A stretch of DNA of 64,000 nucleotides from Piscinibacter sp. (GCA_017983795.1 JAGOAS010000003.1:18023-82022); one strand, 5' to 3'; positions 39,339 to 48,669 are shown, counted from the first letter of the stretch. A program made the numbers and translations. The notes: generated from the sequence alone by a model not told the origin.

Positions 39339-40850
39339 ATGGAAGACCTCTCCAACCTGCTCGGCGGCTTCGCCGTCGCGCTCACCGGCCCCAACCTGCT
39401 GTACATGCTGGTGGGCATCACGCTGGGCGTGCTGATCGGCGTGCTGCCCGGCCTGGGCGGCGCCAACGGCGTGGCCATCCTGCTGCCGCTGACCTTCAGC
39501 ATGAACCCGACCTCGGCGATCATCATGCTGAGCTGCATCTACTGGGGCGCGCTGTTCGGCGGGGCGATCACCTCGATCCTGTTCAACATTCCTGGCGAGC
39601 CCTGGTCGGTGGCGACCACCTTCGACGGCTTCCCGATGGCGCAGCAGGGCCGCGCCGCGCAGGCGCTCACCGCCGCGTTCACCTCGTCCTTCGTCGGCGC
39701 CTTCTTCGCGGTGGTGCTGATCACCTTCCTCGCGCCCTGGCTCGCCAAGTTCGCGCTCAAGTTCGGCCCGGCCGAGTTCTTCGCCGTGCAGCTGCTGACC
39801 TTCAGCAGCTTCGTGGGCATGAGCAAGGAGCCGCCGATGAAGACCATCGCATCGATGATGCTCGGCTTCGCGCTCGCCGCCGTCGGCATGGACACGGTCA
39901 CCGGCCAGCTGCGCATGACCTTCGGCGTGCCCGAGCTGCTCAAGGGCTTCGACTTCCTGATCGCCGTGATCGGCCTGTTCGGCATCGGCGAGATCCTGCT
40001 GACGATGGAGGAGGGCCTGGCCTTCAAGGGCAAGAGCGCGCGCATCAGCCCGAAGGTGGTGTGGCAGACCTGGGGCGAGATCCTGAAGCACTGGAAGGTC
40101 TTCCTGCGCTCCACCGCGATCGGCTGCTGGATGGGCATCACGCCCGGCGGCGCGACGCCGGCTTCCTTCATGGGCTACGGCGTGGCGCAGCGCTTCTCGA
40201 AGAACCCGCAGCAGTTCGGCAAGGGCGCGATCGAGGGCGTGGTGGCGCCCGAGACGGCGGCACACGCCGCCGGCACCTCGGCGCTGCTGCCCATGCTGAC
40301 GCTGGGCATTCCCGGCTCGCCGACCGCCGCGGTGCTGCTCGGCGGCCTGCTGATCTGGGGCCTGCAGCCCGGGCCGATGCTGTTCGTCGAGCAGAAGGAT
40401 TTCGTCTGGGGCCTGATCGCCTCGATGTACCTGGGCAACCTGGTCGGCCTGATCGTCGTGCTGACCACCGTGCCCTGGTGGGCGGCGCTGCTGCGCATCC
40501 CGTTCTCGGTGATCGCGCCGGTGATCATCGTGATCTGCGCGATCGGCGCCTACACCGTGCACAACTCGATGTTCGACGTCGTGCTGATGCTGGTGTTCGG
40601 CGTGATGGGCTATCTCTTCAAGAAGCTCAAGTACCCGCTCGCGCCGCTGGTGCTGGCGCTGGTGCTGGGCGACATGGCGGAGGCCAGCTTCCGCCAGGCG
40701 ATGCTGCTCTCGCAGGGCAGCCTGGCCATCTTCTGGTCGAACGGGCTGGTGGGCGGCATCGTGGCGCTGGCGACCGCCATGCTGCTGTGGCCGCTGGCCA
40801 GCTTCGCGCGCAAGTCGCTGCGGCGGCGCGAGTACAGCCCCGCGGCATGA
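39339..40850 (+). CDS. tctA: Tripartite tricarboxylate transporter large membrane subunit TctA
   Basis: 503 residues, about 10-12 hydrophobic helices. Highly characteristic TctA motifs: LIGVLPGLGGANGVAILLPL (first), GGAITSILFNIPGEPWSVAT, and the inverted-repeat counterpart GITPGGATPASFMGYG ... LTLGIPGSPTAAVLLGG. It catalyses Na+- or H+-coupled uptake of the acid bound by TctC. The order C-B-A and tight spacing indicate one operon. Confidence 0.97.
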   Translation: MEDLSNLLGGFAVALTGPNLLYMLVGITLGVLIGVLPGLGGANGVAILLPLTFSMNPTSAIIMLSCIYWGALFGGAITSILFNIPGEPWSVATTFDGFPMAQQGRAAQALTAAFTSSFVGAFFAVVLITFLAPWLAKFALKFGPAEFFAVQLLTFSSFVGMSKEPPMKTIASMMLGFALAAVGMDTVTGQLRMTFGVPELLKGFDFLIAVIGLFGIGEILLTMEEGLAFKGKSARISPKVVWQTWGEILKHWKVFLRSTAIGCWMGITPGGATPASFMGYGVAQRFSKNPQQFGKGAIEGVVAPETAAHAAGTSALLPMLTLGIPGSPTAAVLLGGLLIWGLQPGPMLFVEQKDFVWGLIASMYLGNLVGLIVVLTTVPWWAALLRIPFSVIAPVIIVICAIGAYTVHNSMFDVVLMLVFGVMGYLFKKLKYPLAPLVLALVLGDMAEASFRQAMLLSQGSLAIFWSNGLVGGIVALATAMLLWPLASFARKSLRRREYSPAA

Positions 40851-40860
40851 GGAACCGAGC

Positions 40861-41871
40861 ATGAAGATCGCAGTGGTCGGCGCCGGCGCGATCGGCGGCT
40901 ACCTGGGGGCGAAGCTGGCGATCGCCGGCGAGGATGTCACCTTCATCGCGCGCAACCGCAACCTGGAGGCGATCAATGCGCGCGGCTTCCGCCTCATCCT
41001 CGAAGACGGCAGCGAGCAGCACGCGCCCACGGCCAGGGCCGTGCAGCACATGGCCGATGCCGGGCCGCAGGACGCGGTGCTGCTGACGCTCAAGGCGCAC
41101 CAGGTGCGCGACGTGCTGCCGGGCCTGCGCGAGCTGTTCGGGCCGCAGACCATGGTGGTGACCATGATCAACGGCATCCCCTGGTGGTACTTCCACAAGC
41201 TCGGCGGCGAGTACGAAGGCCGGCACCTCGACAGCGTCGACCCCGGCGGCGTGATCGACCAGCACATCGAGCGCGAGCGCATCATCGGCAGCGTGGTCTA
41301 CCCGGCCAGCGAACTGGTCGAGCCCGGCGTCGTCAAGGTGATCGAGGGCAACCGCTTCACGCTCGGCGAACTCGACGGCGAGCGCAGCGAGCGCATCGAG
41401 GCGCTCTCGCAGGCGATGATGCGTGCCGGCTTCAAGGCGCCGGTGAGCCGCGACATCCGCTCCGAGCTGTGGATCAAGCTGTGGGGCAACCTCAGCTTCA
41501 ACCCGATCTCGGCGCTGACGCACGCGACGCTGGAGCAGATCTGCCGCTTCGGCCCGACGCGTTCGCTGGCCGCCGCGATGATGCGCGAGGCCCAGGCCGT
41601 GGCCGAGAAGCTCGGCGTGCGCTTCAAGATCTCGCTCGAGCAGCGCATCGCCGGCGCGGAAGCCGTGGGCGCGCACAAGACCTCGATGCTGCAGGACGTG
41701 GAGCATGGCCGCGCGCTCGAGCTGGAGGCGCTGGTCGGCTCGGTGGTCGAGCTCGGCCGCATCACGGCCACGCCCACGCCGACGATCGAGGCGGTCTACG
41801 CCGCCACCAGCCTGCTGGCGCAGACGCTGGCGGCGGGCAAGGGCCGGCTGGAACTGCAGCCGCTGGGCTGA
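40861..41871 (+). CDS. 2-dehydropantoate 2-reductase (PanE/ApbA) family protein
   Basis: 336 residues. The NADP-binding GAGAIGGYLGAKLA opens the protein; the catalytic Lys region is ELWIKLWGNLSFNPISAL, and the substrate segment HKTSMLQDVEHG is close to the usual KPSMLQD. PanE itself is about 300 residues; this longer version next to tctA and an FAH-family hydrolase is more likely a catabolic 2-oxoacid/hydroxyacid dehydrogenase than the pantothenate enzyme, but I cannot exclude PanE. It starts 10 bp after tctA and converges with the FAH gene. Confidence 0.88.
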   Translation: MKIAVVGAGAIGGYLGAKLAIAGEDVTFIARNRNLEAINARGFRLILEDGSEQHAPTARAVQHMADAGPQDAVLLTLKAHQVRDVLPGLRELFGPQTMVVTMINGIPWWYFHKLGGEYEGRHLDSVDPGGVIDQHIERERIIGSVVYPASELVEPGVVKVIEGNRFTLGELDGERSERIEALSQAMMRAGFKAPVSRDIRSELWIKLWGNLSFNPISALTHATLEQICRFGPTRSLAAAMMREAQAVAEKLGVRFKISLEQRIAGAEAVGAHKTSMLQDVEHGRALELEALVGSVVELGRITATPTPTIEAVYAATSLLAQTLAAGKGRLELQPLG

Positions 41872-41875
41872 TCGA

Positions 41876-42640
41876 TCAGCCGAAGGTGTTGGCGAGGCGG
41901 CCGATGCCGGCTATCTCCACCTCGACCGTGCTGCCGGGCTTCATCGGCAGCACGCCCAGCGAGGTGCCGCACAGGATCACGTCGCCGGGCTCCAGCGTCA
42001 TGTCCTGCGACAGGCGCGCCACCAGCTCGTGCGGCGGGAAGATCATGTCGGCCAGCGCATAGTTCTGGCGCTCGCGGCCGCCGACCAGGGTGCGCACCGA
42101 GGCGCTGTTCGGGTCGAAGTCGGTTGCTATCACCGGGCCGAATATGCCGAAGCCGTCGAAGCCCTTGGCGCGCGTCCACTGCGCGAAGGCCGGGTCGCGG
42201 TTGAGCAGTTCGATCGCGGTCAGGTCGTTGGCGCAGGCGTAGCCGAGGATGTGCTCGGCGGCCTGCGCGGCGCTCACGCCCTTGGCGCGCCGGCCGATCA
42301 CGATCGCCAGTTCACCCTCGTAGGCCACGCGGCCGACCTCGGGCGAAGGCGCGGCAATGGCTTGGCCGTGTGCCGCATAGCTGTTGGGCGTCTTGACGAA
42401 ATACAGCGGCTCGGTCGGCACGGCCCAGCCGTTCTTCTCGGCGGCGGCGCGGAAGTTGTTCCACAGCGCCAGCATCTTGCCCGGGCGGCACGGCGTCAGC
42501 CATTCGACGCCGGCGACCGGCACACGCTCTCCGCTGGCGCGGTGCGCGCCGAACAGATCGCCTTCGTGCACGGCGAGCATGTCGCCTTCGAGTGCGCCCC
42601 ACAGCTCGCGGCCGTCGTGGCGGCAGCGCATCCACTTCAT
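41876..42640 (-). CDS. Fumarylacetoacetate hydrolase (FAH) family protein
   Basis: 254 residues. The family signature is clear: YEGELAIVIGRRAKG with metal-binding Glu residues, YACANDLTA, KGFDGFGIFGP and GDVILCGTSLGV. Enzymes of this fold hydrolyse or decarboxylate beta-diketo and 2-oxo acids (fumarylpyruvate, oxaloacetate, 5-oxopent-3-ene-1,2,5-tricarboxylate). The true substrate is not readable. It is convergent with the PanE-like gene with a 4-bp gap, so its link to the Tct module is positional only. Confidence 0.92.
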   Translation of the reverse strand: MKWMRCRHDGRELWGALEGDMLAVHEGDLFGAHRASGERVPVAGVEWLTPCRPGKMLALWNNFRAAAEKNGWAVPTEPLYFVKTPNSYAAHGQAIAAPSPEVGRVAYEGELAIVIGRRAKGVSAAQAAEHILGYACANDLTAIELLNRDPAFAQWTRAKGFDGFGIFGPVIATDFDPNSASVRTLVGGRERQNYALADMIFPPHELVARLSQDMTLEPGDVILCGTSLGVLPMKPGSTVEVEIAGIGRLANTFG

Positions 42641-42665
42641 GCTGGTCTCCTGGTTGTCGTTCTTC

Positions 42666-43160
<495 letters not shown>

Positions 43161-43169
<9 letters not shown>

Positions 43170-43335
43170 GAACCGGGAGCCGCATTCCTGAACCCAGGGT
43201 TCAGGTGGGCGAGGTCAGCGAGGCGTCGGGTTCATCTGACGCGAGACGATCACACCAGCCAGGCGATGTTCCAAGCCCTTGCTCGCACGAGCATCGGTTC
43301 AAGGAAATATAAGACTCACGCGAACGCGACGGACG
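43161..43335 (-). ncRNA. ssrS: 6S RNA (SsrS)
   Basis: Regulator of sigma-70 RNA polymerase. The ends pair: GTCCGTCGCG (43334-43325) with CGTGGCGGAC (43170-43161), ten consecutive pairs including two G-U. Inside are elements I recognise from betaproteobacterial 6S: CCTTGAACCG, GCTTGGAACATCGCC and GTGTGATC. Near the 3' end is the hairpin CCTGAACCC-T-GGGTTCAGG (43205-43187), which corresponds to the CCTTGAACC/GGTTCAAGG stem of E. coli 6S. A -10 box TAGAAT (43346-43341) places the start near 43335. Position directly after zapA is conserved across proteobacteria. Exact ends are predicted. Confidence 0.88.
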
Positions 43336-43365
43336 ACTGCATTCTACGTGGCGAGCGCGCATCGA

Positions 43366-43674
43366 TCAGAGTAATTGCCCATCGGCACCGAGGGCCTGAT
43401 CGACGCGCGCGATCAGCGCGTCGAGGTCGATGTCGGTCATGGCCTCGCCGGCGGCAGCCGGCGTCGCCACAGCCGGCCGCTCGGCCTGCGCGAAGGCGAG
43501 GTTCAGGGCGGCCAGCACGGCGATGCGCTCGCGCGCCTTGACCTTGCCCGCATCGCGGATCGCGCTCATCTCGCGGTCGACCGCCGCGGCCGCGGCCAGC
43601 AGCGGCGCCTCGCCGCCCTCGGGGCAGACCAGGCGGTAGCCCTGGCCCATGATGGTCACTTCGATCGAGCTCAC
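43366..43674 (-). CDS. zapA: Cell division protein ZapA
   Basis: 102 residues. It begins SSIEVTIMGQGYRLVCPEGGE and has the coiled C-terminal helix VDREMSAIRDAGKVKARERIAV. ZapA cross-links FtsZ protofilaments at the Z-ring. The start is a GTG at 43674 overlapping the zapB stop (GTGA). The 6S RNA follows within about 30 bp. Confidence 0.93.
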   Translation of the reverse strand: MSSIEVTIMGQGYRLVCPEGGEAPLLAAAAAVDREMSAIRDAGKVKARERIAVLAALNLAFAQAERPAVATPAAAGEAMTDIDLDALIARVDQALGADGQLL

Positions 43675-43889
43675 GATGCGTTCTCGTTGTTGTCGCGGGC
43701 TTCGGCCGGCAGGCGTTCGAGCAGCGCGTCGATGCGGCCGCGCGCCGCGTTCAGGCGCGAGCGCAGGCTGTCGCGCTCCTGCGTGACGCTGGCCAGCTGC
43801 TGTTCCAGCAATGCGTTGGTGCGCTGCAGTTCCTGATGCCGCAGCAGCAGGCGTTCGACCCGTTCCGCAAGATCCTGGAGTTGGGACAT
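43671..43889 (-). CDS. zapB: ZapB-like coiled-coil cell division protein
   Basis: 72 residues that are almost entirely heptad-patterned coiled coil (LAERVERLLLRHQELQRTN ... LEQQLASVTQERDSLRSRL). Small coiled-coil proteins upstream of zapA in betaproteobacteria are assigned to the TIGR02449/ZapB-like group and are thought to bridge ZapA to other division factors. The name rests on position and form more than on sequence. Confidence 0.82.
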   Translation of the reverse strand: MSQLQDLAERVERLLLRHQELQRTNALLEQQLASVTQERDSLRSRLNAARGRIDALLERLPAEARDNNENAS

Positions 43890-43907
43890 GGCGCGCGTGG
43901 GGTTGGG

Positions 43908-43934
43908 GGCCTCGGCATTGTAGGGGCCGAGGCC
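43908..43934 (-). promoter_or_regulatory. Inverted repeat around a possible zapB promoter
   Basis: GGCCTCGGC (43908-43916) and GCCGAGGCC (43926-43934) form a 9-bp dyad with a 9-nt centre. On the minus strand the centre contains TACAAT (43923-43918), a plausible -10 box 30 bp before the zapB ATG. No convincing -35 box is seen. Confidence 0.4.
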
Positions 43935-43973
43935 GGGGTGCTCCGGCGGCGGGCGCGCCGGCCGTGCAGCGCG

Positions 43974-44600
43974 TCACGTCGGGTCGCGCCGGCGCTCGTT
44001 CTCGTCGTCGGGGTCCAGCGGCGCCGGCATGGTCAGCAGCCGGTTCGGCGAACTGGGCTCCCACAGCGCCGCCGGCTGGGTGTCCGGCGTGGCGGTGGCG
44101 GCGTGCAGCAGGGCCAGGCTGGCGCGCGAGCCGACATGGCGCAGCATCTGCACCTGGCGCTGCGTCCAGTTCAGCGGCGCGCCGGCCTGCTCGCAGCTGA
44201 AGGCGCCGAAGGGCACGCCGTTGATCGAGAAGCAGACGTCGAGTGACGAATACAGGTCCAGCGGCAACAGGTAGTGGTCGAGGAAGCCGGCCGTGGCTGC
44301 GTGTTGGCGCGCATCCGACGCGACCACGCAGCCCTCGCGCACCAGCGTCTCGAAGTAGGGGCCCGAATCGGCGTTGTAGATGTCGGCCGCGCCGACGATG
44401 CGGTCGACCCGCCGGTCGTACATCGCCATGCAGCGCAGCGCGCGGCCCTCGGCGGTATCGACGAATACCCAGACGCCGCAGCGCGTGCAGCCGATCATGT
44501 CGGCCACGGTGCGGGTGAGCTGGTCGAAGAACTGGTCGCGATCGGTCTCTCCGCGGTCGAGGCGACCGCAGATCTCCTGGATGATCCGACCATCCGACAT
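43974..44600 (-). CDS. GAF-domain protein
   Basis: 208 residues with a single GAF domain (about 15-165): LTRTVADMIGCTRCGVWVFVDTAEG, then FSINGVPFGAFSCEQAG and the helix QVQMLRHVGSRASLALLHAA. There is no output domain; about 40 polar residues follow. It may act as a small-molecule sensor with a separate partner, but nothing adjacent is an obvious partner. ATG at 44600. Confidence 0.85.
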   Translation of the reverse strand: MSDGRIIQEICGRLDRGETDRDQFFDQLTRTVADMIGCTRCGVWVFVDTAEGRALRCMAMYDRRVDRIVGAADIYNADSGPYFETLVREGCVVASDARQHAATAGFLDHYLLPLDLYSSLDVCFSINGVPFGAFSCEQAGAPLNWTQRQVQMLRHVGSRASLALLHAATATPDTQPAALWEPSSPNRLLTMPAPLDPDDENERRRDPT

Positions 44601-44634
44601 GGCCGGATTCTGTGCCGATGGCTTGTGCGCAGGG

Positions 44635-44672
44635 CCTGCAAGTTCTTGCAGGGGCCCCCGAGAACGAGGGGG
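44635..44672 (-). terminator. Two tandem hairpins directly after nth
   Basis: On the minus strand, right after the nth stop, CCCCC/GGGGG (44672-44668 / 44659-44655) is followed by CCTGCAAG/CTTGCAGG (44652-44645 / 44642-44635). The second stem can only close as CCTGCA/TGCAGG around a 6-nt loop. They probably terminate the rsxB-nth transcript, although there is no T-run. Confidence 0.5.
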
Positions 44673-45305
44673 TCAGCGCGGGCGCGGCGCCGAGTCGCAC
44701 CAGGCGGCCACGCCGCACTGCGCACACAGCGGCTGGCGCGCCTTGCAGACGTAGCGGCCGTGCAGGATCAGCCAGTGGTGCGCGTCGACACGGTAGCGCT
44801 CTGGCACGCGCGCGAGCAGCCTGGTCTCGACTTCCAGCTCGTTGCGCCCCGGCGCCAGGCCGGTGCGGTTGGCGACGCGGAAGACATGGGTGTCGACCGC
44901 CATCGTCGGCTCTCCGAAGGCCACGTTGAGCACCACGTTGGCGGTCTTGCGCCCGACGCCCGGCAAGGCCTGCAAGGCCTCGCGCGAACGCGGCACCTCG
45001 CCGCCGTGGCGCTCGACCAGCAGGCGGCAGGTCTCGTACAGGTTCTTCGCCTTGTTGCGGTACAGGCCGATGCTGCGGATCGCCTCGGTGAGCGCGGGCA
45101 GGCCCAGCGCCAGCATCTTCTGCGGCGTATTGGCGCGCGGGAACAGGCGCCGCGTCGCCTTGTTGACGCCGGCATCGGTGGCCTGCGCCGAGAGCAGCAC
45201 GGCAGCCAGCAGCTCGAAGACGTTGGTGTACTCGAGCTCGCTGGCCGGCTGCGGGTTGGCGCGCTGCAGCGTCGCGAAGAAGGGCTCGATGTCGCTGGTC
45301 TTCAT
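44673..45305 (-). CDS. nth: Endonuclease III
   Basis: 210 residues, standard Nth length. It is a DNA glycosylase/AP lyase for oxidised pyrimidines. The helix-hairpin-helix LQALPGVGRKTANVVLN includes the catalytic Lys, the catalytic Asp lies in TMAVDTHVFRV, and the [4Fe-4S] motif CKARQPLCAQCGVAAWC has the Cx6Cx2Cx5C spacing. It follows rsxB after 7 bp, the same pairing as in the E. coli rsx-nth operon. Confidence 0.97.
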   Translation of the reverse strand: MKTSDIEPFFATLQRANPQPASELEYTNVFELLAAVLLSAQATDAGVNKATRRLFPRANTPQKMLALGLPALTEAIRSIGLYRNKAKNLYETCRLLVERHGGEVPRSREALQALPGVGRKTANVVLNVAFGEPTMAVDTHVFRVANRTGLAPGRNELEVETRLLARVPERYRVDAHHWLILHGRYVCKARQPLCAQCGVAAWCDSAPRPR

Positions 45306-45312
45306 GCTCGGG

Positions 45313-45981
45313 TCAGGGGCGTTGTTGGCGGCGTTCGCGTGCTCGAGCCAGCGCGGCCTCGATCACGGCGCGCTTGCGTTCGAGCACGGCCGGATCGGTG
45401 TGGCGGCTGTGCGCGCCCAGGTCGGCGAGCTTGGCTTCGGCCTTGGCGGCCAGGCGTGCCTCGTTGTCGCGTGCGGCCTGTTCGAGGCGGACGGCGCGAA
45501 ACGCGTAGCGCTCGCGGGCCTGCTCGGCCTGCTCGGGGCTCCAGGCCGCCCAGCCGGTGCGCGTGCCGCTCACGTTGACCAGGGCGATGCAGTCCACCGG
45601 GCAGGCCGGAATGCACAACTCGCAGCCGGTGCACTGCGCGCCGATCACGGTGTGCATGGCCTTGGGCGCGCCGACGATGCAGTCGACCGGGCAGGCCTTG
45701 ATGCACAGCGTGCAGCCGATGCACCAGGCCTCGTCGATCACGGCAAGCTGCAGCGGGCCTTCGCTGCCGTGGGCCGGGTTCAGCGCTCGCAGCGGGCGGC
45801 CGGTCAGCGCGGCCAGCCGCGCGATGCCTTCGGCACCGCCTGGCGGGCATTGGGCTATGCCGGCCTCGCCCGACGCGATGGCGCGCGCGTAGGCCGCGCA
45901 GTCGGGGTAGCCGCAACGCGTGCACTGCGTCTGCGGCAGTGCGCTGTCGATGTCTCGGGCGAGTTCGTCGGTCGTCGGCAC
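45313..45981 (-). CDS. rsxB: RnfB/RsxB-type electron-transport ferredoxin
   Basis: 222 residues. An N-terminal Fe-S motif of the RnfB type ([13 protein letters not shown] with a further Cys in AQCPPGG) is followed by two bacterial ferredoxin clusters ([15 protein letters not shown] and [15 protein letters not shown]). The C-terminal ~80 residues are charged and helical. It lacks the N-terminal membrane anchor of E. coli RsxB, and no other rnf/rsx genes are present, so it is the solitary betaproteobacterial form. The start is GTG at 45981, 7 bp after phaZ. Confidence 0.9.
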   Translation of the reverse strand: MPTTDELARDIDSALPQTQCTRCGYPDCAAYARAIASGEAGIAQCPPGGAEGIARLAALTGRPLRALNPAHGSEGPLQLAVIDEAWCIGCTLCIKACPVDCIVGAPKAMHTVIGAQCTGCELCIPACPVDCIALVNVSGTRTGWAAWSPEQAEQARERYAFRAVRLEQAARDNEARLAAKAEAKLADLGAHSRHTDPAVLERKRAVIEAALARARERRQQRP

Positions 45982-45988
45982 CGGCCGA

Positions 45989-47272
45989 TTATCGGCCGCG
46001 GGCCTTCTTCGCCGGCGTGGATCGGGCCGGGGCCGCCTGGTGCGAGGCGATGAAGCTGCGCACTTCCGGGTAGACCTTCTCGCGCCAGCGGCGGCCGGAG
46101 AAGATGCCGTAGTGGCCGGCGCCGATCACGTCGTAGTGGAACTGGCGCGACTTCGGGATGCCGGTGCACAGGCCGTGTGCAGCCTTGGTCTGGCCGGCGC
46201 CGGAGATGTCGTCGAGCTCGCCTTCGACCGTCAGCAGCGCGGTGGTCTGGATGTCCTGCGGCCGCACCAACTGGCCGTTCACCTGCCAGGTGCCGTTGAC
46301 CAGCGCGAAGTCCTGGAACACCGTCTTGATGGTGTCGAGGTAGTACTCGGCCGGCATGTCGAGCACGGCGTTGTACTCGTCGTAGAACTCGCGGTGGCCT
46401 TCGGCGCTGTCGTCGTCGCCGCGCACCAGGTCGAGGAAGTAGTCGTAGTGCGAGCTGAGGTGGCGATCCGGATTCATCGCCACGAAGCCGCTGTGCTGCA
46501 GGAAGCCGGGGTAGACGCGCCGACCCGCGCCCGGGTAGTTGACCGGCACGCGGTAGATGACGTTGCTCTCGAACCAGCTGTGGCTCTTGTTCATCGCCAG
46601 GTTGTTGACGGCGGTCGGGCTGCGCCGCGCGTCGATCGGGCCGCCCATCATGGTCATGGTGCGCGGCGTGAACTCGCCGTTGCTGGCCAGCAGCGAGATC
46701 GCCGCGAGCACCGGCACGGTCGGCTGGCACACCGAGATCACGTTCACCTCGGGGCCGATGTGGCGGATGAACTCCTGCACGTAGGCCACGTAGTCGTCGA
46801 GGTGGAAGGGGCCCACGTCGGCGTTGACCATGCGCGCGTCGGTCCAGTCGGTGATGAAGACCTTGTGGTCACGCAGCAGGGCACGCACGGTGTCGCGCAG
46901 CAGCGTCGAGTGGTGGCCCGACAGCGGCGCTACCACCAGCACCGTCGGGTGCTTTTTCATCGCCTCGAGCACCTTGGGGTTGTCGCTGAAGCGCTTGAAG
47001 CGCAGCAGGCGGCAGAAGGGCTTGGTGACCGGCTCCTGCTGCTGCACGGCGACGTCGATGCCTTCGACCTGCACCGAGGTGATGCCGAACTCCGGCTTCT
47101 CGTATTCCTTGGACAGCCGGTGCATCAGATCCAGGCCGGCGGAAACGCGGTCGGCCATCGGGATGTGCGCGAACGGCGACAGCGGGTGGCTGTAGAGCTT
47201 GGACGAGGCCGCCGAGAACTCGGCGAACGGACTCATCAGGGCGCGCTGGGTCTCGTACAACTGATAGAGCAT
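45989..47272 (-). CDS. phaZ: Intracellular poly(3-hydroxybutyrate) depolymerase
   Basis: 427 residues, the size of the Cupriavidus PhaZa1-type enzyme that mobilises PHB granules. The alpha/beta-hydrolase nucleophile is Cys182 in [13 protein letters not shown], where this family has Cys instead of the lipase Ser. The [16 protein letters not shown] and [19 protein letters not shown] segments are also characteristic. The ATG at 47272 ([15 protein letters not shown]) is chosen because family members start this way. Its presence implies that the organism stores PHB. Confidence 0.96.
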   Translation of the reverse strand: MLYQLYETQRALMSPFAEFSAASSKLYSHPLSPFAHIPMADRVSAGLDLMHRLSKEYEKPEFGITSVQVEGIDVAVQQQEPVTKPFCRLLRFKRFSDNPKVLEAMKKHPTVLVVAPLSGHHSTLLRDTVRALLRDHKVFITDWTDARMVNADVGPFHLDDYVAYVQEFIRHIGPEVNVISVCQPTVPVLAAISLLASNGEFTPRTMTMMGGPIDARRSPTAVNNLAMNKSHSWFESNVIYRVPVNYPGAGRRVYPGFLQHSGFVAMNPDRHLSSHYDYFLDLVRGDDDSAEGHREFYDEYNAVLDMPAEYYLDTIKTVFQDFALVNGTWQVNGQLVRPQDIQTTALLTVEGELDDISGAGQTKAAHGLCTGIPKSRQFHYDVIGAGHYGIFSGRRWREKVYPEVRSFIASHQAAPARSTPAKKARGR

Positions 47273-47299
47273 GATCTCGGGCCCTCTTTGGTGCAATGC

Positions 47300-47319
47300 A
47301 GCATTCTAGGAACAATGCT
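47300..47319. promoter_or_regulatory. Inverted repeat at the phaZ promoter
   Basis: AGCATT (47300-47305) and AATGCT (47314-47319) flank the minus-strand -10-like TAGAAT (47308-47303). Nearby GCAATGCA (47293-47300) and TGCAAGCA (47317-47324) make the region rich in TGC/GCA half-sites. PhaR-type repressors are reported to prefer such sites; binding here is inference. Confidence 0.35.
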
Positions 47320-47365
47320 TGCATCTTGCTGTCGGTCAGGCGGCGTGAAAACCCCGAAGCGAACG

Positions 47366-47392
47366 AAAAAAGGGGCGCAAATCGCGCCCCTT
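47366..47392 (-). terminator. Intrinsic terminator of the aminotransferase gene
   Basis: On the minus strand AAGGGGCGC pairs with GCGCCCCTT around a 5-nt loop (47392-47370) and runs into six Ts (47371-47366). It lies about 30 bp downstream of the tyrB-like stop and before the phaZ promoter. Confidence 0.92.
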
Positions 47393-47420
47393 CGTGTCGC
47401 CAAGGTGACAGAGATGCCGA

Positions 47421-48632
47421 TCAAGACACCTTGGCGATCGCCGCGACGACCGCGTCGATATTCTTGCTGTTGAGCGCCGCCACGCAGATGCGGCCCGAAT
47501 CGACGCCGTAGACACCGAATTCGCTGCGCAGGCGCTGCATCTGCTCCTTGGCCAGGCCGGAGTAGCTGAACATGCCCTTCTGGCGCGTGATGTAGCTGAA
47601 ATCCTGCTTGAGGCCGGCGGCCGTCAGCTTGCTCTGCAGCGCCTCGCGCATCTGCTTGATGCGCACGCGCATGCCGGCCAGCTCCTGCTCCCACATCGCG
47701 CGCAGCGCCGGCGTGTTCAGCACGGTGGCGACCACGGTGGCGCCGTGCGTCGGCGGGTTGGAGTAGTTGGTGCGGATCACGCGCTTGAGCTGGCTGAGCA
47801 CGCGCTCGGCCTCGTCCTTGGATTCGCAGGCCACCGACAGCGCGCCGACGCGCTCGCCGTAGAGCGAGAAGCTCTTGGAGAAGCTGGTCGAGACGAAGAA
47901 GTCCAGCCCGCTGTCGACGAACTTGCCGATCACCGCACCGTCCTCGGCGATGCCGTCGCCGAAGCCCTGGTAGGCCATGTCGAGGAAGGCCACCAGACGG
48001 CCCGCCTTGACCGCGGCCACCACCTGATCCCACTGCGCGGCGTCGATGTCGTAGCCGGTCGGGTTGTGGCAGCAGGCGTGCAGCACGACCACCGTGCCAG
48101 CCGGCGCGGCCTTCAGCGCGGCCAGCATGCCCTCGAAGTTCACGCCGCGCTTGGCGGCGTCGTAGTAGGGGTAGTTCTCGACCACGAAGCCGGCGCTCTC
48201 GAACAGCGCGCGGTGGTTCTCCCAGCTCGGGTCGCTGATCAGCACCTTGGCGGCGGGGTTGATGCGCTTGATGAAGTCGGCGCCGATCTTCAGGCCGCCG
48301 GTGCCGCCCAGCGCCTGCACGGTGGCGACGCGGCCGCCCTTGACGATGGCGCTGTCTGCGCCGAAGACGAGGCCCTGCACGGCCTTGTCGTAGGCGGCGA
48401 TGCCGTCGATGGGCAGGTAGCCGCGCGGCTTGGGTGCTTCCATCAGCAGCTTCTCGGCTTCCTGGACGCACTTGAGCAGCGGCAGCTTGCCGGCATCGTC
48501 GTAGTAGACGCCGACGCCGAGGTTCACCTTCGCCGGGTTGGTGTCGGCCGCGAACTGTTCGTTCAAGCCGAGGATGGGGTCGCGCGGTGCCATCTCGACG
48601 GCGGCAAACAGCGACGAAGCGGGCGAAGCCAT
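47421..48632 (-). CDS. tyrB: Aromatic/aspartate aminotransferase (class I)
   Basis: 403 residues. The opening ASSLFAAVEMAPRDPILGLNE and KVNLGVGVYYDDAGKLPLL are typical of the AspC/TyrB subgroup. HACCHNPTGYD is the cofactor-contact loop, SFSKSFSLYGERVG carries the PLP Lys, and a C-terminal SGRICVAAL has the substrate Arg. It transaminates aromatic amino acids or aspartate with 2-oxoglutarate; TyrB versus AspC cannot be settled from sequence alone. AAGGA precedes the ATG. It is divergent from uvrB. Confidence 0.9.
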   Translation of the reverse strand: MASPASSLFAAVEMAPRDPILGLNEQFAADTNPAKVNLGVGVYYDDAGKLPLLKCVQEAEKLLMEAPKPRGYLPIDGIAAYDKAVQGLVFGADSAIVKGGRVATVQALGGTGGLKIGADFIKRINPAAKVLISDPSWENHRALFESAGFVVENYPYYDAAKRGVNFEGMLAALKAAPAGTVVVLHACCHNPTGYDIDAAQWDQVVAAVKAGRLVAFLDMAYQGFGDGIAEDGAVIGKFVDSGLDFFVSTSFSKSFSLYGERVGALSVACESKDEAERVLSQLKRVIRTNYSNPPTHGATVVATVLNTPALRAMWEQELAGMRVRIKQMREALQSKLTAAGLKQDFSYITRQKGMFSYSGLAKEQMQRLRSEFGVYGVDSGRICVAALNSKNIDAVVAAIAKVS

Positions 48633-48669
48633 GGTCAGTCCTTGTCAGTAGAGCAGGGGAACGAATTCC

